Assembly: GCF_038006205.1 (NCBI RefSeq)
Contig: NZ_JBBOUU010000001.1
Location: 3,600,001-3,664,000, forward strand
Origin: Solibacillus sp. FSL R7-0668
Lineage (GTDB): Bacteria; Bacillota; Bacilli; Bacillales_A; Planococcaceae
Reading direction: 5' to 3'
DNA length: 64,000 bases
Of the stretch, positions 53,078 through 61,504 are shown piece by piece. The translations under genes were made by a program, and so were the position numbers. Every line of letters starts with the position of its first letter. Position 1 is the stretch's first letter. The notes under the pieces are model-generated. The model searched no databases, was not told the origin of the DNA, and was given only the letters and a program-made list of their open reading frames with translations.

Positions 53078-53899
53078 TTATGAAAGAAGCACGAGACTTA
53101 CTGCCATAACAGCCATACCTGCAATTAAGCCGTAAATCGATGAATGTGCTTCATCATATTTTTTGGCTGCTGGTAATAATTCATCGATTGAAATGAACAC
53201 CATAATCCCAGCAACTCCAGCAAAAACAATACCAAACATCGTATCTGTCATAAACTGCATCAAGATTAAATACGCAATTAGCGCGCCAATTGGTTCAGAT
53301 AATCCTGAAGCAAATGACCATTTAAATGCCTTCATACGCTTCCCTGTCGCATAGAAAATCGGAATTGCCACTGCAATACCCTCTGGAATATTATGAATCG
53401 CTACGGCAATCGCAATAGCAATCCCGACATTAGGATCCTGTATTACCGACATAAACGTCGCAATACCTTCTGGGAAATTATGAATCCCAATCGCAAGGGC
53501 TGTAAATAAACCCATTTTCATTAAACGATCCGCTTCCATCTCTTCCTGACCGAGGCGTTGCGCATTTTGTACATCTTCTACTGATTTAACTTCATGTGGG
53601 TTGTTGCCCTTTGGTATAAAACGGTCGATTAAAGCAATAATAAACATCCCACCAAAGAAACCAACTATTGTAAGCCAATACCCCATCTTGTCGCCATGAA
53701 CATTGACTAAGGCCACTTTTGCTTTCACAAAAATTTCAACAAGTGAAACATAAATCATGACCCCTGCCGAAAAGCCTAATGCAATCGATAAAAACTTTTT
53801 ATTTGTACGTGTGGTAAAAAAGGCAATTAAACTACCAATCCCAGTAGCAAGACCTGCAAAGAGCGTTAAACCAAGCGCTAATAATACATGTTCATCCAT
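53078..53899 (-). CDS. ZIP-family divalent metal transporter (ZupT type)
   Basis: 273 residues from the ATG at 53899 (GGAG six bases upstream); the longer frame covers the promoter. Eight membrane helices with the two metal-binding signatures GIHNFPEG and AIHNIPEG. Imports Zn and possibly Fe or Mn. No Zur-box was recognised upstream. Confidence 0.93.
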   Translation of the reverse strand: MDEHVLLALGLTLFAGLATGIGSLIAFFTTRTNKKFLSIALGFSAGVMIYVSLVEIFVKAKVALVNVHGDKMGYWLTIVGFFGGMFIIALIDRFIPKGNNPHEVKSVEDVQNAQRLGQEEMEADRLMKMGLFTALAIGIHNFPEGIATFMSVIQDPNVGIAIAIAVAIHNIPEGIAVAIPIFYATGKRMKAFKWSFASGLSEPIGALIAYLILMQFMTDTMFGIVFAGVAGIMVFISIDELLPAAKKYDEAHSSIYGLIAGMAVMAVSLVLLS

Positions 53900-54011
53900 A
53901 TGATTCTCCTTCTTTATTTTATTAATTAGTCTGATTATAACGCTAAAGTTTCCTTTACGCAACTTTTTTCAACCAAGTAACATCTTATGTTATCGACCAA
54001 CTTTCTGAACT

Positions 54012-54048
54012 AAAAAAAGAATCCCTAAAATCTCTAGGAATTCCTTTT
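54012..54048 (-). terminator. Terminator of the PAP2 gene
   Basis: GAATTCCTA and TAGGGATTC pair (one G-U) on the minus strand, followed by T7. Confidence 0.82.
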
Positions 54049-54645
54049 TTTGAATTTACGCTCTCGTTGCTCATACCACAACACACAAATAATAAACCAT
54101 GTATAGCCTATACTCCACCCTGCAAGTACATCCGTAGCAAAGTGACGACTTTCTGCAATTCGTGATAAGCCAATTAAGCAAGCTAACACAATGGCGGCAA
54201 CCCATACAATGGTTATACGTTTGTGATTCGTTGTTATTTTTGAAAATAAATACGCTAACATAAACAGATAAAGTACACCCATTTGCGAGTGCCCAGATGG
54301 GAAGCTATAAGATGTTAATTGCTCTAATATTTCAGGTCGCGGGCGTGCAAAAAGTGCCTTTAGCCCCTGATTGATTGTTGTTCCTACTGCCATCGTTAAT
54401 ACAATATAAAGCATAGCACGATAATTTTTTTCCCTAAACCAAATATAAAAGAACACCAGTAATGTCACAATCACGACAAACACCGTCTCACCTAAATAAT
54501 GAAACAGTCCAATAAATTCATTGCCTCGCACTATCGAAGCTATTTGTTCATCAAACGCCATAAAGCTTGGCGATTGAAAATTTATTGCCATTACTAAAAA
54601 AATGGCTAATGTAACTAACGCTAATGGATATGCCCATCTTTTCAA
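54034..54645 (-). CDS. PAP2-family membrane phosphatase
   Basis: 203 residues, six membrane helices. The three phosphatase motifs are present: KALFARPRP, SFPSGHSQ and SRIAESRHFATD. Likely an undecaprenyl-pyrophosphate or lipid phosphate phosphatase; which one cannot be told. Confidence 0.9.
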   Translation of the reverse strand: MKRWAYPLALVTLAIFLVMAINFQSPSFMAFDEQIASIVRGNEFIGLFHYLGETVFVVIVTLLVFFYIWFREKNYRAMLYIVLTMAVGTTINQGLKALFARPRPEILEQLTSYSFPSGHSQMGVLYLFMLAYLFSKITTNHKRITIVWVAAIVLACLIGLSRIAESRHFATDVLAGWSIGYTWFIICVLWYEQRERKFKKRNS

Positions 54646-54711
54646 AATAATTTCCTACTTTCTACTCGAACAATTCTTACTTGTATTTTAACATAGCCAC
54701 ACATCCAAAGA

Positions 54712-54746
54712 AAAAACTACTTCACCTTTTTCGGATGAAGTAGTTT
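54712..54746 (-). terminator. Terminator of the heme monooxygenase gene
   Basis: AACTACTTCA and TGAAGTAGTT form a 10-bp stem followed by TTTTC on the minus strand. Confidence 0.85.
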
Positions 54747-54756
54747 AACTAGACAC

Positions 54757-55089
54757 TTATTCTACCACTGAATAATTACCATGTTCCATTGAAATGACAA
54801 ACTCTGGCTTCGGCGGCTTTCCACCGTGCTCAGCAATTTTCTTTTTATGGCCAGCAATATGCTCCGGACTCTTTTCCCAAGCTTTCCATGCCTCTTCGGA
54901 TTCCCAACGAATTATCATAACAACCTCTTCTTCACCTCGTCGAACATTTTTTACTAAAAGTTCGCGACTAATGAAGCCTTCACGTTGCTCTAATAATGAT
55001 AGGCCTTGATCTGGCTTTTTGCTAAAACGTTCAATAATTTTGCCTGAATTGCCTTCTGTTACTGTCCATTTACGGATTTGTACGAACAT
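54757..55089 (-). CDS. hmoA: Heme-degrading monooxygenase (HmoA/IsdG-like)
   Basis: 110 residues from the ATG at 55089. Ferredoxin-like ABM fold; the pattern RWESEEAWKAWEKSPEHIAGHK gives the conserved tryptophan and a histidine at 77 or 81 as in IsdG/HmoA, while the IsdG asparagine position is not conserved, as in HmoA. It opens the heme ring to release iron. It starts 63 bases after the siderophore-binding lipoprotein gene, separated by a hairpin terminator but with no room for a separate promoter of its own except overlapping that hairpin. Confidence 0.82.
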   Translation of the reverse strand: MFVQIRKWTVTEGNSGKIIERFSKKPDQGLSLLEQREGFISRELLVKNVRRGEEEVVMIIRWESEEAWKAWEKSPEHIAGHKKKIAEHGGKPPKPEFVISMEHGNYSVVE

Positions 55090-55109
55090 CAAAACAGCCT
55101 CTCTTTCTA

Positions 55110-55136
55110 AAAAGCATGCCTCAAGTTTGAGACATG
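55110..55136 (-). terminator. Terminator between the siderophore-binding protein gene and hmoA
   Basis: AGCATG-CTCA and TGAG-CATGCT pair (one G-U) with a short TTTTTAG tail on the minus strand; the T-tract is weak, so read-through into hmoA is likely. Confidence 0.7.
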
Positions 55137-55151
55137 CTCCATATTTTGAAA

Positions 55152-56204
55152 TTATTTTAATTCGTTTAAGATTTCATCTAACTTGTCTGCTTCAGTTGTG
55201 ACACCGTTTGAAGAGAAGTACCAGTTTACGCCATCAAGGTAAACGATTTTACCTTCTTTATAAGCACGTGTTTTCTTGATAATATCGTTTTCAATGTCTG
55301 CTTTGATTGTTTCTACATCAGAAGCTGTACGGTCGATGATTAATAATACTTCTGGATCTACAGAAAGGATTGACTCATAAGAAAAGTCCGAACCATGTGA
55401 AGATGAAGTAATTTCAGTTGTTGCTGGTTTAAAACCAAAATCATTATATACATAAGCAAAACGTGAATCTGGACCGTTATCGAAACCAGAGATTTTTTTG
55501 TCGTTGTACATTGCTACTAAAGCATTTTCATAGCCAGCAGTTTTTGCTTTTACTTCGTCAACTTTTGCTTGTAAGTTTGCTTTTAATTCTTCTGCTTTTT
55601 CTTTTTTACCGAAGATTTGAGCAGCTAAGTCTACTGTTTCAAATACACCATCAATGTAGTTTTCGTTATCAGAACCAATGAAGACTACGTTTGGTGTAAT
55701 TTCTTTTAGTTCTTCATAGAATGGCGCTTGACGACCAGAGATGAAAATTGCATCTGGGCTAGCAGCTGCTACTTTTTCAAAGTCAATTTGTTTTAATGAA
55801 CCAACGTCCGCTACTGAATCAGTTACATATTTATCTTTAATATGTGTTGGGATATTTCCTTTACCACCGTTTGCTGCGATACCAACAATACCTTCAACGC
55901 CTAATGCGTCAAGTGTATCTAAGAACCCATAGTCGAATACGATAATGTTTTTTGGCGCTTCTTCAAATGTTACGTCTTCGAAAGTAATAGATTTACCGTC
56001 TTCTGTTTCACTACCTGCTGATAATGAAGATACAGTCATTGGGAATACTGGTGCATCTGTTGCTGCATTTTCTTTGTTATCAGTTGTAGTCTGCTCAGTA
56101 GCAGCTTGATCGTTTGTACCTTCTGTTTTTGACTCTTCATCTGAACCACATGCTGCTAACATTAATGTTAATGCTGCTGCCGTTAAAAATTTCCACTTTT
56201 TCAT
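55152..56204 (-). CDS. Siderophore-binding lipoprotein (FatB/YclQ-like)
   Basis: 350 residues with signal peptide and lipobox LAAC (Cys19), then a disordered acidic stretch to about 45. The binding-protein fold reads IIVFDYGFLDTLDALGVEGI, ADVGSLKQIDFEKVAAASPD and VYLDGVNWYF, as in YclQ of B. subtilis (petrobactin) and FatB. It binds a ferric siderophore, probably catecholate, for the FatDCE transporter encoded upstream. It has its own promoter with a Fur box. Confidence 0.92.
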   Translation of the reverse strand: MKKWKFLTAAALTLMLAACGSDEESKTEGTNDQAATEQTTTDNKENAATDAPVFPMTVSSLSAGSETEDGKSITFEDVTFEEAPKNIIVFDYGFLDTLDALGVEGIVGIAANGGKGNIPTHIKDKYVTDSVADVGSLKQIDFEKVAAASPDAIFISGRQAPFYEELKEITPNVVFIGSDNENYIDGVFETVDLAAQIFGKKEKAEELKANLQAKVDEVKAKTAGYENALVAMYNDKKISGFDNGPDSRFAYVYNDFGFKPATTEITSSSHGSDFSYESILSVDPEVLLIIDRTASDVETIKADIENDIIKKTRAYKEGKIVYLDGVNWYFSSNGVTTEADKLDEILNELK

Positions 56205-56244
56205 TTCTACTATTTCCTCCTAAATTGATACCACCGAACGATAG

Positions 56245-56259
56245 TGATAATCGTTTTCA
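56245..56259. promoter_or_regulatory. Fur box before the siderophore-binding protein gene
   Basis: TGATAATCGTTTTCA matches the 7-1-7 Fur consensus at 12 of 14 informative positions and lies just downstream of the -10 box. A weaker Fur-like sequence (TGAGAATGAATCTTA) occurs upstream around 56310-56325. Confidence 0.78.
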
Positions 56260-56272
56260 TTTGACTACCGTT

Positions 56273-56301
56273 AGTCTAAAACAACAGAGTGGTATTGTCA
56301 A
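56273..56301 (-). promoter_or_regulatory. SigA promoter of the siderophore-binding protein gene
   Basis: TTGACA (56301-56296), 17 bases, TAGACT (56278-56273) on the minus strand. Confidence 0.72.
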
Positions 56302-56343
56302 TCGTTTTTATGAAATTAAGATTCATTCTCATTTGAGTTTAAG

Positions 56344-56378
56344 AAATAAATGCATAAGCGAGAAAAACTTATACATTT
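56344..56378 (-). terminator. AT-rich hairpin after the ABC transporter genes
   Basis: AATAAATG..ATAAG and CTTAT..CATTTATT pair; the T-tract is poor, so termination may be partial. Confidence 0.45.
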
Positions 56379-56386
56379 ATTCTACA

Positions 56387-57154
56387 CTAGCTATGTGAAT
56401 TGAAATACACGCAAATACGACAACCATCCTGCTCTTGAACAGGAATATGCATATCATATACTTCTCGTAATGCTTCGGAATTAATAATTTCATGTGTCGG
56501 ACCATCTTTTACAAGACGTCCATTTTTCAATGCAACGATGCGATCTGAGTATACCGATGCAAAGTTAATATCATGTAGGACGATGACAACCGTCTTGCCT
56601 AACTCGTCCACTAGCTTACGTAAAATTTTCATTATTTGAACCGAGTGCTTCATATCTAAGTTATTTAACGGCTCGTCCAGTAAAATGTACTCTGTATCTT
56701 GCGCAATAACCATCGAAATAAATGCACGCTGCTTTTGACCACCTGATAACTCATCTAAAAACTTATCCTGCATATCACCAAGCGTCATATATTCAATGGC
56801 GCGGTCAATATGCTCTTCGTCCTCTGGTGTTAAACGCCCCTTTGAGTAAGGATAACGGCCAAAAGAAACTAACTCACGCACTGTTAAACGAACATTGAGA
56901 TGATTGGACTGACGCAAAATTGCTACTCGCTTGGCAAAATCATTGGACTTCATCTTTTTGACGTTATTTTGATCTAATAGCACCTCACCCGTATCGGCAT
57001 CCATTAAGCGACTTACCATCGACAATAGCGTTGATTTCCCCGCACCATTTGGCCCGATGAAGGATGTAATGGCTTTTGGCTCAATCTTTAACGTCACATC
57101 TTCCACAACTGGTTTTTTGCCAAAGCTTTTCGAAAGCCCTTTTATTTCAATCAT
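56387..57154 (-). CDS. Siderophore ABC transporter ATPase (FatE/YclP-like)
   Basis: 255 residues. Walker A GPNGAGKSTLLS, Q-loop, signature LSGGQKQRAFISM, Walker B YILLDEPLNNLD and the H-loop VLHDINFAS are intact. It powers the permease pair encoded upstream. Its start overlaps the permease stop by four bases. Confidence 0.94.
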   Translation of the reverse strand: MIEIKGLSKSFGKKPVVEDVTLKIEPKAITSFIGPNGAGKSTLLSMVSRLMDADTGEVLLDQNNVKKMKSNDFAKRVAILRQSNHLNVRLTVRELVSFGRYPYSKGRLTPEDEEHIDRAIEYMTLGDMQDKFLDELSGGQKQRAFISMVIAQDTEYILLDEPLNNLDMKHSVQIMKILRKLVDELGKTVVIVLHDINFASVYSDRIVALKNGRLVKDGPTHEIINSEALREVYDMHIPVQEQDGCRICVYFNSHS

Positions 57155-58107
57155 GCTGCTCTCCTACTTTCTCTCAGGATTAGGTAAATAAAGTACAGAC
57201 CACCGACAAAGTTGATCATTACACTTATTGTTGTACTCAAGTTAAAGACATGTAGAACAAGGAACTGCCCTCCGACAAGTGCAATAATACTAATCAAACT
57301 TGCACCCGCAATTAATACGGAATGCTTATACGTTGCAAAATATTGATACGCTAAATTCGACACGATTAACCCTAAAAATGTAATCGGTCCAACTAAAGCG
57401 GTAGAAGTAGCAATTAAAACGGAAGATAAAATTAATACTTTTAACACGACACCATCATAATTGACCCCTAAATTCATCGCATTTTCGCGTCCTAAAGACA
57501 TCACATCTAAGTCACGTAATAGGCGATATCCATAAATAAACGCAGCGCCTAAAATAACAAGCGCAATTAATAACAGCTCTGTTTTCACATTCATAAAGCT
57601 TGCAAATAAACGCGATTGTAAGCTTTCATATTCTACCGGATCAATAATGACCTGTAGAAATGTAACAAAGCTTCCGAGCAATGTCCCAATAATCATTCCT
57701 GCAAGTAGCAATAAGAAAATCGGATATTTATCTGCACGGAATAAGAAACGATACAAAATAAGGGCAAATAGCACCATCGCTACAATCGATAAACCAAAGT
57801 TTAAATAACGGCTTACTACAAAGACCGATGCAGAGCCCGCAAAGAAGAAGATGACGGTCTGTACAACTTCATACATCGAGTCTACCCCCATCATAGAAGG
57901 CGTTAATAAACGGTTATGCGTGACAGTTTGGAATGTCACAGTTGCATATGCAATCGCTGTACCTGTAATAATCATCGCAAGTACGCGCTCTACTCGCTTT
58001 GGAAAGGCATAGCTAAAGCCCCCTTGGATATTATAAAAACAAAACAACAACACACAAATAATAGCAATCACTGCTAACACAATAAGCTTCGTACTATTTT
58101 TTCGCAT
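57151..58107 (-). CDS. Siderophore ABC transporter permease (FatC/YclO-like)
   Basis: 318 residues, about nine membrane helices, FecCD family (GLIVSNLAYQYFATYKHS and GRENAMNLGVNYD, the ATPase-contact region). It overlaps both neighbours: 14 bases with the upstream permease and four with the ATPase. Confidence 0.93.
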   Translation of the reverse strand: MRKNSTKLIVLAVIAIICVLLFCFYNIQGGFSYAFPKRVERVLAMIITGTAIAYATVTFQTVTHNRLLTPSMMGVDSMYEVVQTVIFFFAGSASVFVVSRYLNFGLSIVAMVLFALILYRFLFRADKYPIFLLLLAGMIIGTLLGSFVTFLQVIIDPVEYESLQSRLFASFMNVKTELLLIALVILGAAFIYGYRLLRDLDVMSLGRENAMNLGVNYDGVVLKVLILSSVLIATSTALVGPITFLGLIVSNLAYQYFATYKHSVLIAGASLISIIALVGGQFLVLHVFNLSTTISVMINFVGGLYFIYLILRESRRAA

Positions 58108-59050
58108 ATGCTTTCCCCCTAAATAACATCACTAAGAAGATGGCACTGCCGATTACAGCAACGGTTGTATTTACTGGAATTTCAAATGGATAAACAATAA
58201 TACGACTAATGATGTCACAGAACAATAGGAATGCAGCCCCTAAGAAAATCGTATGTGGAATCGTTTTACGTAAATTGTCTCCTAAATACAACGAAACTAA
58301 GTTCGGTATGATTAATCCTAAAAATGGAATAATCCCAACAGTTAATACAACCGTTGTAGAAATAATTGCAACCAGTACTAAACCGAGATTTAATACAGTA
58401 CGATAGCTTAATCCTAAATTCTTAGCAAAGTCCTCACCCATACCTGCAACCGTAAATTTATTCGCATATAAATACGCTAAAAAGATGGCTGGAACTGCTA
58501 CATACAGTAGCTCATAACGACCTGAAACAACAAGCGTAAAGCTACCTAAGAAGAATGTGTCTATACTTTGCATCACTTCTGCTTCATAGGCAATAAATGT
58601 CGAAATCGCACCAATAATATTTCCGTACATAATCCCGATTAATGGAACGAAAATAGCATCCTTGAATTTAATACTTTCAAGAAGACGCATGAAAATCATC
58701 ATACCGATTAATGCAAATGTAAAACTGAAGAGGATTTTCTCCATATAGCCTACACTTGTGAAAAATACCATCGATACTACAATACCAAGCTTTGCAGCAT
58801 CAAGTGTTCCCGAAGTTGTCGGTGATACGAACTTGTTACGACTTAAGCTTTGCATAATTAAACCTGAAATACCCATCCCTGCCCCAGCAAGTATGATCGC
58901 CATTAATCGCGGCACTCGACTCATTAAGAAAATCTGTGTTTTATCTGAATCAAGGTCCAATAAATCAGATGGTTTAATGTCGATTGCTCCGATAAATAGT
59001 GATACGAAGGACAAGATGATAGTTGCGACAACAAGCATCCAAAGTCTCAT
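58094..59050 (-). CDS. Siderophore ABC transporter permease (FatD/YclN-like)
   Basis: 318 residues, FecCD family (VPRLMAIILAGAGMGISGLI, GEDFAKNLGLSYRT, FLGLIIPNLVSLYLGDNLR). First gene of the operon, behind a promoter flanked by two Fur-like boxes. With FatC it forms the membrane channel. Confidence 0.93.
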   Translation of the reverse strand: MRLWMLVVATIILSFVSLFIGAIDIKPSDLLDLDSDKTQIFLMSRVPRLMAIILAGAGMGISGLIMQSLSRNKFVSPTTSGTLDAAKLGIVVSMVFFTSVGYMEKILFSFTFALIGMMIFMRLLESIKFKDAIFVPLIGIMYGNIIGAISTFIAYEAEVMQSIDTFFLGSFTLVVSGRYELLYVAVPAIFLAYLYANKFTVAGMGEDFAKNLGLSYRTVLNLGLVLVAIISTTVVLTVGIIPFLGLIIPNLVSLYLGDNLRKTIPHTIFLGAAFLLFCDIISRIIVYPFEIPVNTTVAVIGSAIFLVMLFRGKAYAKK

Positions 59051-59093
59051 TTCATTCTCCCACTATTCTATCTATATATTTTTATGTTCTCAC

Positions 59094-59108
59094 TGAAAAT
59101 GAGAATCA
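59094..59108. promoter_or_regulatory. Fur-like box 1 before the permease operon
   Basis: TGAAAATGAGAATCA, 11 of 14 informative positions, between promoter and start codon. Confidence 0.6.
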
Positions 59109-59122
59109 TTTTTCCCTTCATT

Positions 59123-59151
59123 ATTATATAATTGCTGAGAATGAAAATCAA
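59123..59151 (-). promoter_or_regulatory. SigA promoter of the siderophore permease operon
   Basis: TTGATT (59151-59146), 17 bases, TATAAT (59128-59123) on the minus strand. Fur-like box 2 (TGAGAATGAAAATCA, 59136-59150) lies over the -35 and spacer. Confidence 0.78.
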
Positions 59152-59265
59152 ACACCCTATTTTAAACTGAAAAAGCATTACGTTGAAAAAGACGAAAATT
59201 TAGTTCTTTCAAGCAATAATGACGTATGTTTGAACAAATTATGTATTTTATATTTAACGTTCAAT

Positions 59266-59303
59266 AAAAAATGACTATGCAGCAAAATGCATAGTCATTT
59301 TTG
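59266..59303. terminator. Bidirectional terminator behind the racemase gene
   Basis: ATGACTATGCA and TGCATAGTCAT form an 11-bp stem with A- and T-tracts. Confidence 0.88.
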
Positions 59304-60413
59304 TTAGATTGTAAAAACTCGTTTGTTCATCGTATATTTTTCAAGTGCCATGCGGTTTACCTGATAACCTAAACCTATTGCTTGTGGCACGGTTATATAA
59401 CCGTTATCTACTATTACTTCTGGCGTAATAATATCCTCATCCCAATAACGACTTGATGCAGCCGTATCCCCTGGCATCGTGAAATTTGGTAGACTTGTCA
59501 ATGCTACATTTTGCGCACGACCAATCCCTGCCTCTAGCATGCCACCGCACCAGACTGGAATATTTTTTTCCTCGCAGTAATCATGGATGCGTTTTGCCTC
59601 ACTAATACCACCTACTCTAGCAATTTTAATGTTCACAACACCGCATCCACCAGCTGCAATTGCCTTAATCGCATCCTCTAAAGACGTAATACTTTCATCT
59701 AAACAAATTGGTGTTTGAATTTGCTTTTGTAATGCCGCATGGTCAATGAAATCATCATGGGCAAGCGGCTGCTCAATCATCATTAGCTTAAATTCATCGA
59801 GTTGCTTTAAATGCTCGACATCTTGTAGCTGATACGATGAGTTGGCATCTGCCATAAGTGGAACATTCGGAAAGACTTTGCGAATCGTTCGTAAAAGCTC
59901 AATGTCCTTGCCCGGTTTAATTTTCACCTTGATTCGTTTATAGCCCTGCTCTAAAAAACGCTCGATTGTCGCAAGTAGTTGCTCATCAGTCGGCTGTAAT
60001 CCGATGCTAATCCCCACTTCAATTTTTTGCCGCGTACCACCGATTGCTTCAGCTAAAGATTGGTTTTGCTGCTGGGCATAAATATCCCATACCGCACCTT
60101 CAATGGACGCTTTTGCCATTTGATTTCGACGAATCGGGCGGAACATATCATATACTTCATCCGGATGTGTTATTTCCTTACCTAGCAACATAGGAATTAA
60201 AAAATCCTCTAGCATATGTAGCGATGTTTTAAAGGTTTCCTCCGTATAGGAAGGCTCCTCAAACGCCACGCCCTCTCCCCAACCAATCGTACCGGCTTCA
60301 TCCTTTGCTTCAAGTACAATGAATTTCTTATTTTGCATCGTGCCTAAGCTAGTTGTAAAAGGCGTTTTCATGTTCATTTCGACTTCATATAATATTACTT
60401 CTACTAATTTCAT
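59304..60413 (-). CDS. o-Succinylbenzoate synthase / N-acylamino-acid racemase (enolase superfamily)
   Basis: 369 residues, muconate lactonising subgroup. The catalytic KxK is in RIKVKIKPG, metal ligands in LMADANSS, MIEQPLAHDD and CLDESI, and the second lysine in NIKIARVGG. This group makes o-succinylbenzoate for menaquinone or racemises N-succinylamino acids; no men genes are nearby, but the next upstream gene is the matching acyltransferase, so the N-succinylamino-acid racemase role is favoured. Confidence 0.9.
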   Translation of the reverse strand: MKLVEVILYEVEMNMKTPFTTSLGTMQNKKFIVLEAKDEAGTIGWGEGVAFEEPSYTEETFKTSLHMLEDFLIPMLLGKEITHPDEVYDMFRPIRRNQMAKASIEGAVWDIYAQQQNQSLAEAIGGTRQKIEVGISIGLQPTDEQLLATIERFLEQGYKRIKVKIKPGKDIELLRTIRKVFPNVPLMADANSSYQLQDVEHLKQLDEFKLMMIEQPLAHDDFIDHAALQKQIQTPICLDESITSLEDAIKAIAAGGCGVVNIKIARVGGISEAKRIHDYCEEKNIPVWCGGMLEAGIGRAQNVALTSLPNFTMPGDTAASSRYWDEDIITPEVIVDNGYITVPQAIGLGYQVNRMALEKYTMNKRVFTI

Positions 60414-60425
60414 AATTTACTCCTC

Positions 60426-61259
60426 TTACAGAGCAAATAGTGTGCGCTTTACAAGTACATAATGACTAAGATGCTCATCTTTTTTGATAAGATGAATGAT
60501 TTTATAGCCTTGCTCAAACATTTCCTGCAAAATATGGCGTGTTTTATAGCGCCAATCTTCCGCTAATGCTGGGCTTTCTACTTTGATTTTTTGAAAATAT
60601 GTCGGAATCGGTAATAGATATGCGTCATGAATTAGTGCTTCCCCCTTGCGAAACGTATGCTCTGGATCTAATGTAGGGAGTCCCACCATATTCGCAGTGC
60701 ATGCTACAACAGGCTTCGCTTCCTCAATTAATTCATCGACTTTGGCATCCCATCTTAAATAATCGTTATCGACTAGCTGCCATTCGACACAAAGGCGATC
60801 CGTCGGTAATGCACGATTGAACGGGTCTTCCATTTCACCGTAGCAGTTTTCAATATACGTATCACTATGGCTTCGTAATTTCGTAAAGCTTAAAAACCCA
60901 CTGCGTGCTTCAAGCGGATCAAACGTCCAACGGCAATCGCGATAGCCTCGATCACGTGCAAGATCCTTTAAGAAAATTTTTAATAATTCACCGACACCCC
61001 GCTCACGATAATTTCGCTTAATGCCAAGCATATGCGAATATAAATAAACCGATTCATTGATATAGCCTGGGCAGCTATAATTAAAGCCGATCAGCTCATC
61101 ATTTAAATATGCACCTAATACAATACCGCCATTACGAATCGTAGCGATTGTCTGATGAACTGGTATGCTGCCCACTGCCCAAATTTCATGTTCTAGCTTG
61201 CGTGCCTCTTCTATTTGCTCAATTGTCGTTAATTCCTTAATCGTTACTGATTCTAACAT
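60426..61259 (-). CDS. GNAT-family N-succinyl/acyltransferase-like protein (COG3375 type)
   Basis: 277 residues. The acetyl-CoA-binding region (YSHMLGIKRNYRERGVGELL) is N-terminal, followed by CRWTFDPLEARSGFLSFTKL, a hallmark of the COG3375 group that accompanies N-succinylamino-acid racemase in Geobacillus and relatives. It sits 12 bases upstream of the racemase gene in the same operon. It probably N-acylates D-amino acids before racemisation; inferred from context. Confidence 0.82.
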   Translation of the reverse strand: MLESVTIKELTTIEQIEEARKLEHEIWAVGSIPVHQTIATIRNGGIVLGAYLNDELIGFNYSCPGYINESVYLYSHMLGIKRNYRERGVGELLKIFLKDLARDRGYRDCRWTFDPLEARSGFLSFTKLRSHSDTYIENCYGEMEDPFNRALPTDRLCVEWQLVDNDYLRWDAKVDELIEEAKPVVACTANMVGLPTLDPEHTFRKGEALIHDAYLLPIPTYFQKIKVESPALAEDWRYKTRHILQEMFEQGYKIIHLIKKDEHLSHYVLVKRTLFAL

Positions 61260-61451
61260 ACTTCTCTTCCTCCTCTGTAGTTACTTTTCGTCAAGCTTAA
61301 TAAACAGCGCTTGTTCATGCCATTGCCTGTTTTATTACACGCAATACTATCCCGACAAAGTTGTTTATTTTCGCAAATATTCTTATAATTCCAATTATAA
61401 CCTACTACAGTATGAGTAAGTAGCATTGTTTCTATTATTCCTTTTTACCAA

Positions 61452-61500
61452 AAAGAAAAACCCCTATTTATAGAGTTTTATCTATAAAATAGGAGTTTAC
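61452..61500 (-). terminator. Terminator of the POT transporter gene
   Basis: AACTCCTATTT and AAATAGGGGTT pair around an inner TATAG/CTATA stem, then TTTC on the minus strand. Confidence 0.82.
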
Positions 61501-61504
61501 TGCA

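Noticed and set aside
56245-56261. TGAAAACGATTATCA (minus strand) as a CcpA cre site
   Set aside because: One base too long for the cre spacing; it fits the Fur 7-1-7 pattern and the gene is an iron-uptake gene.
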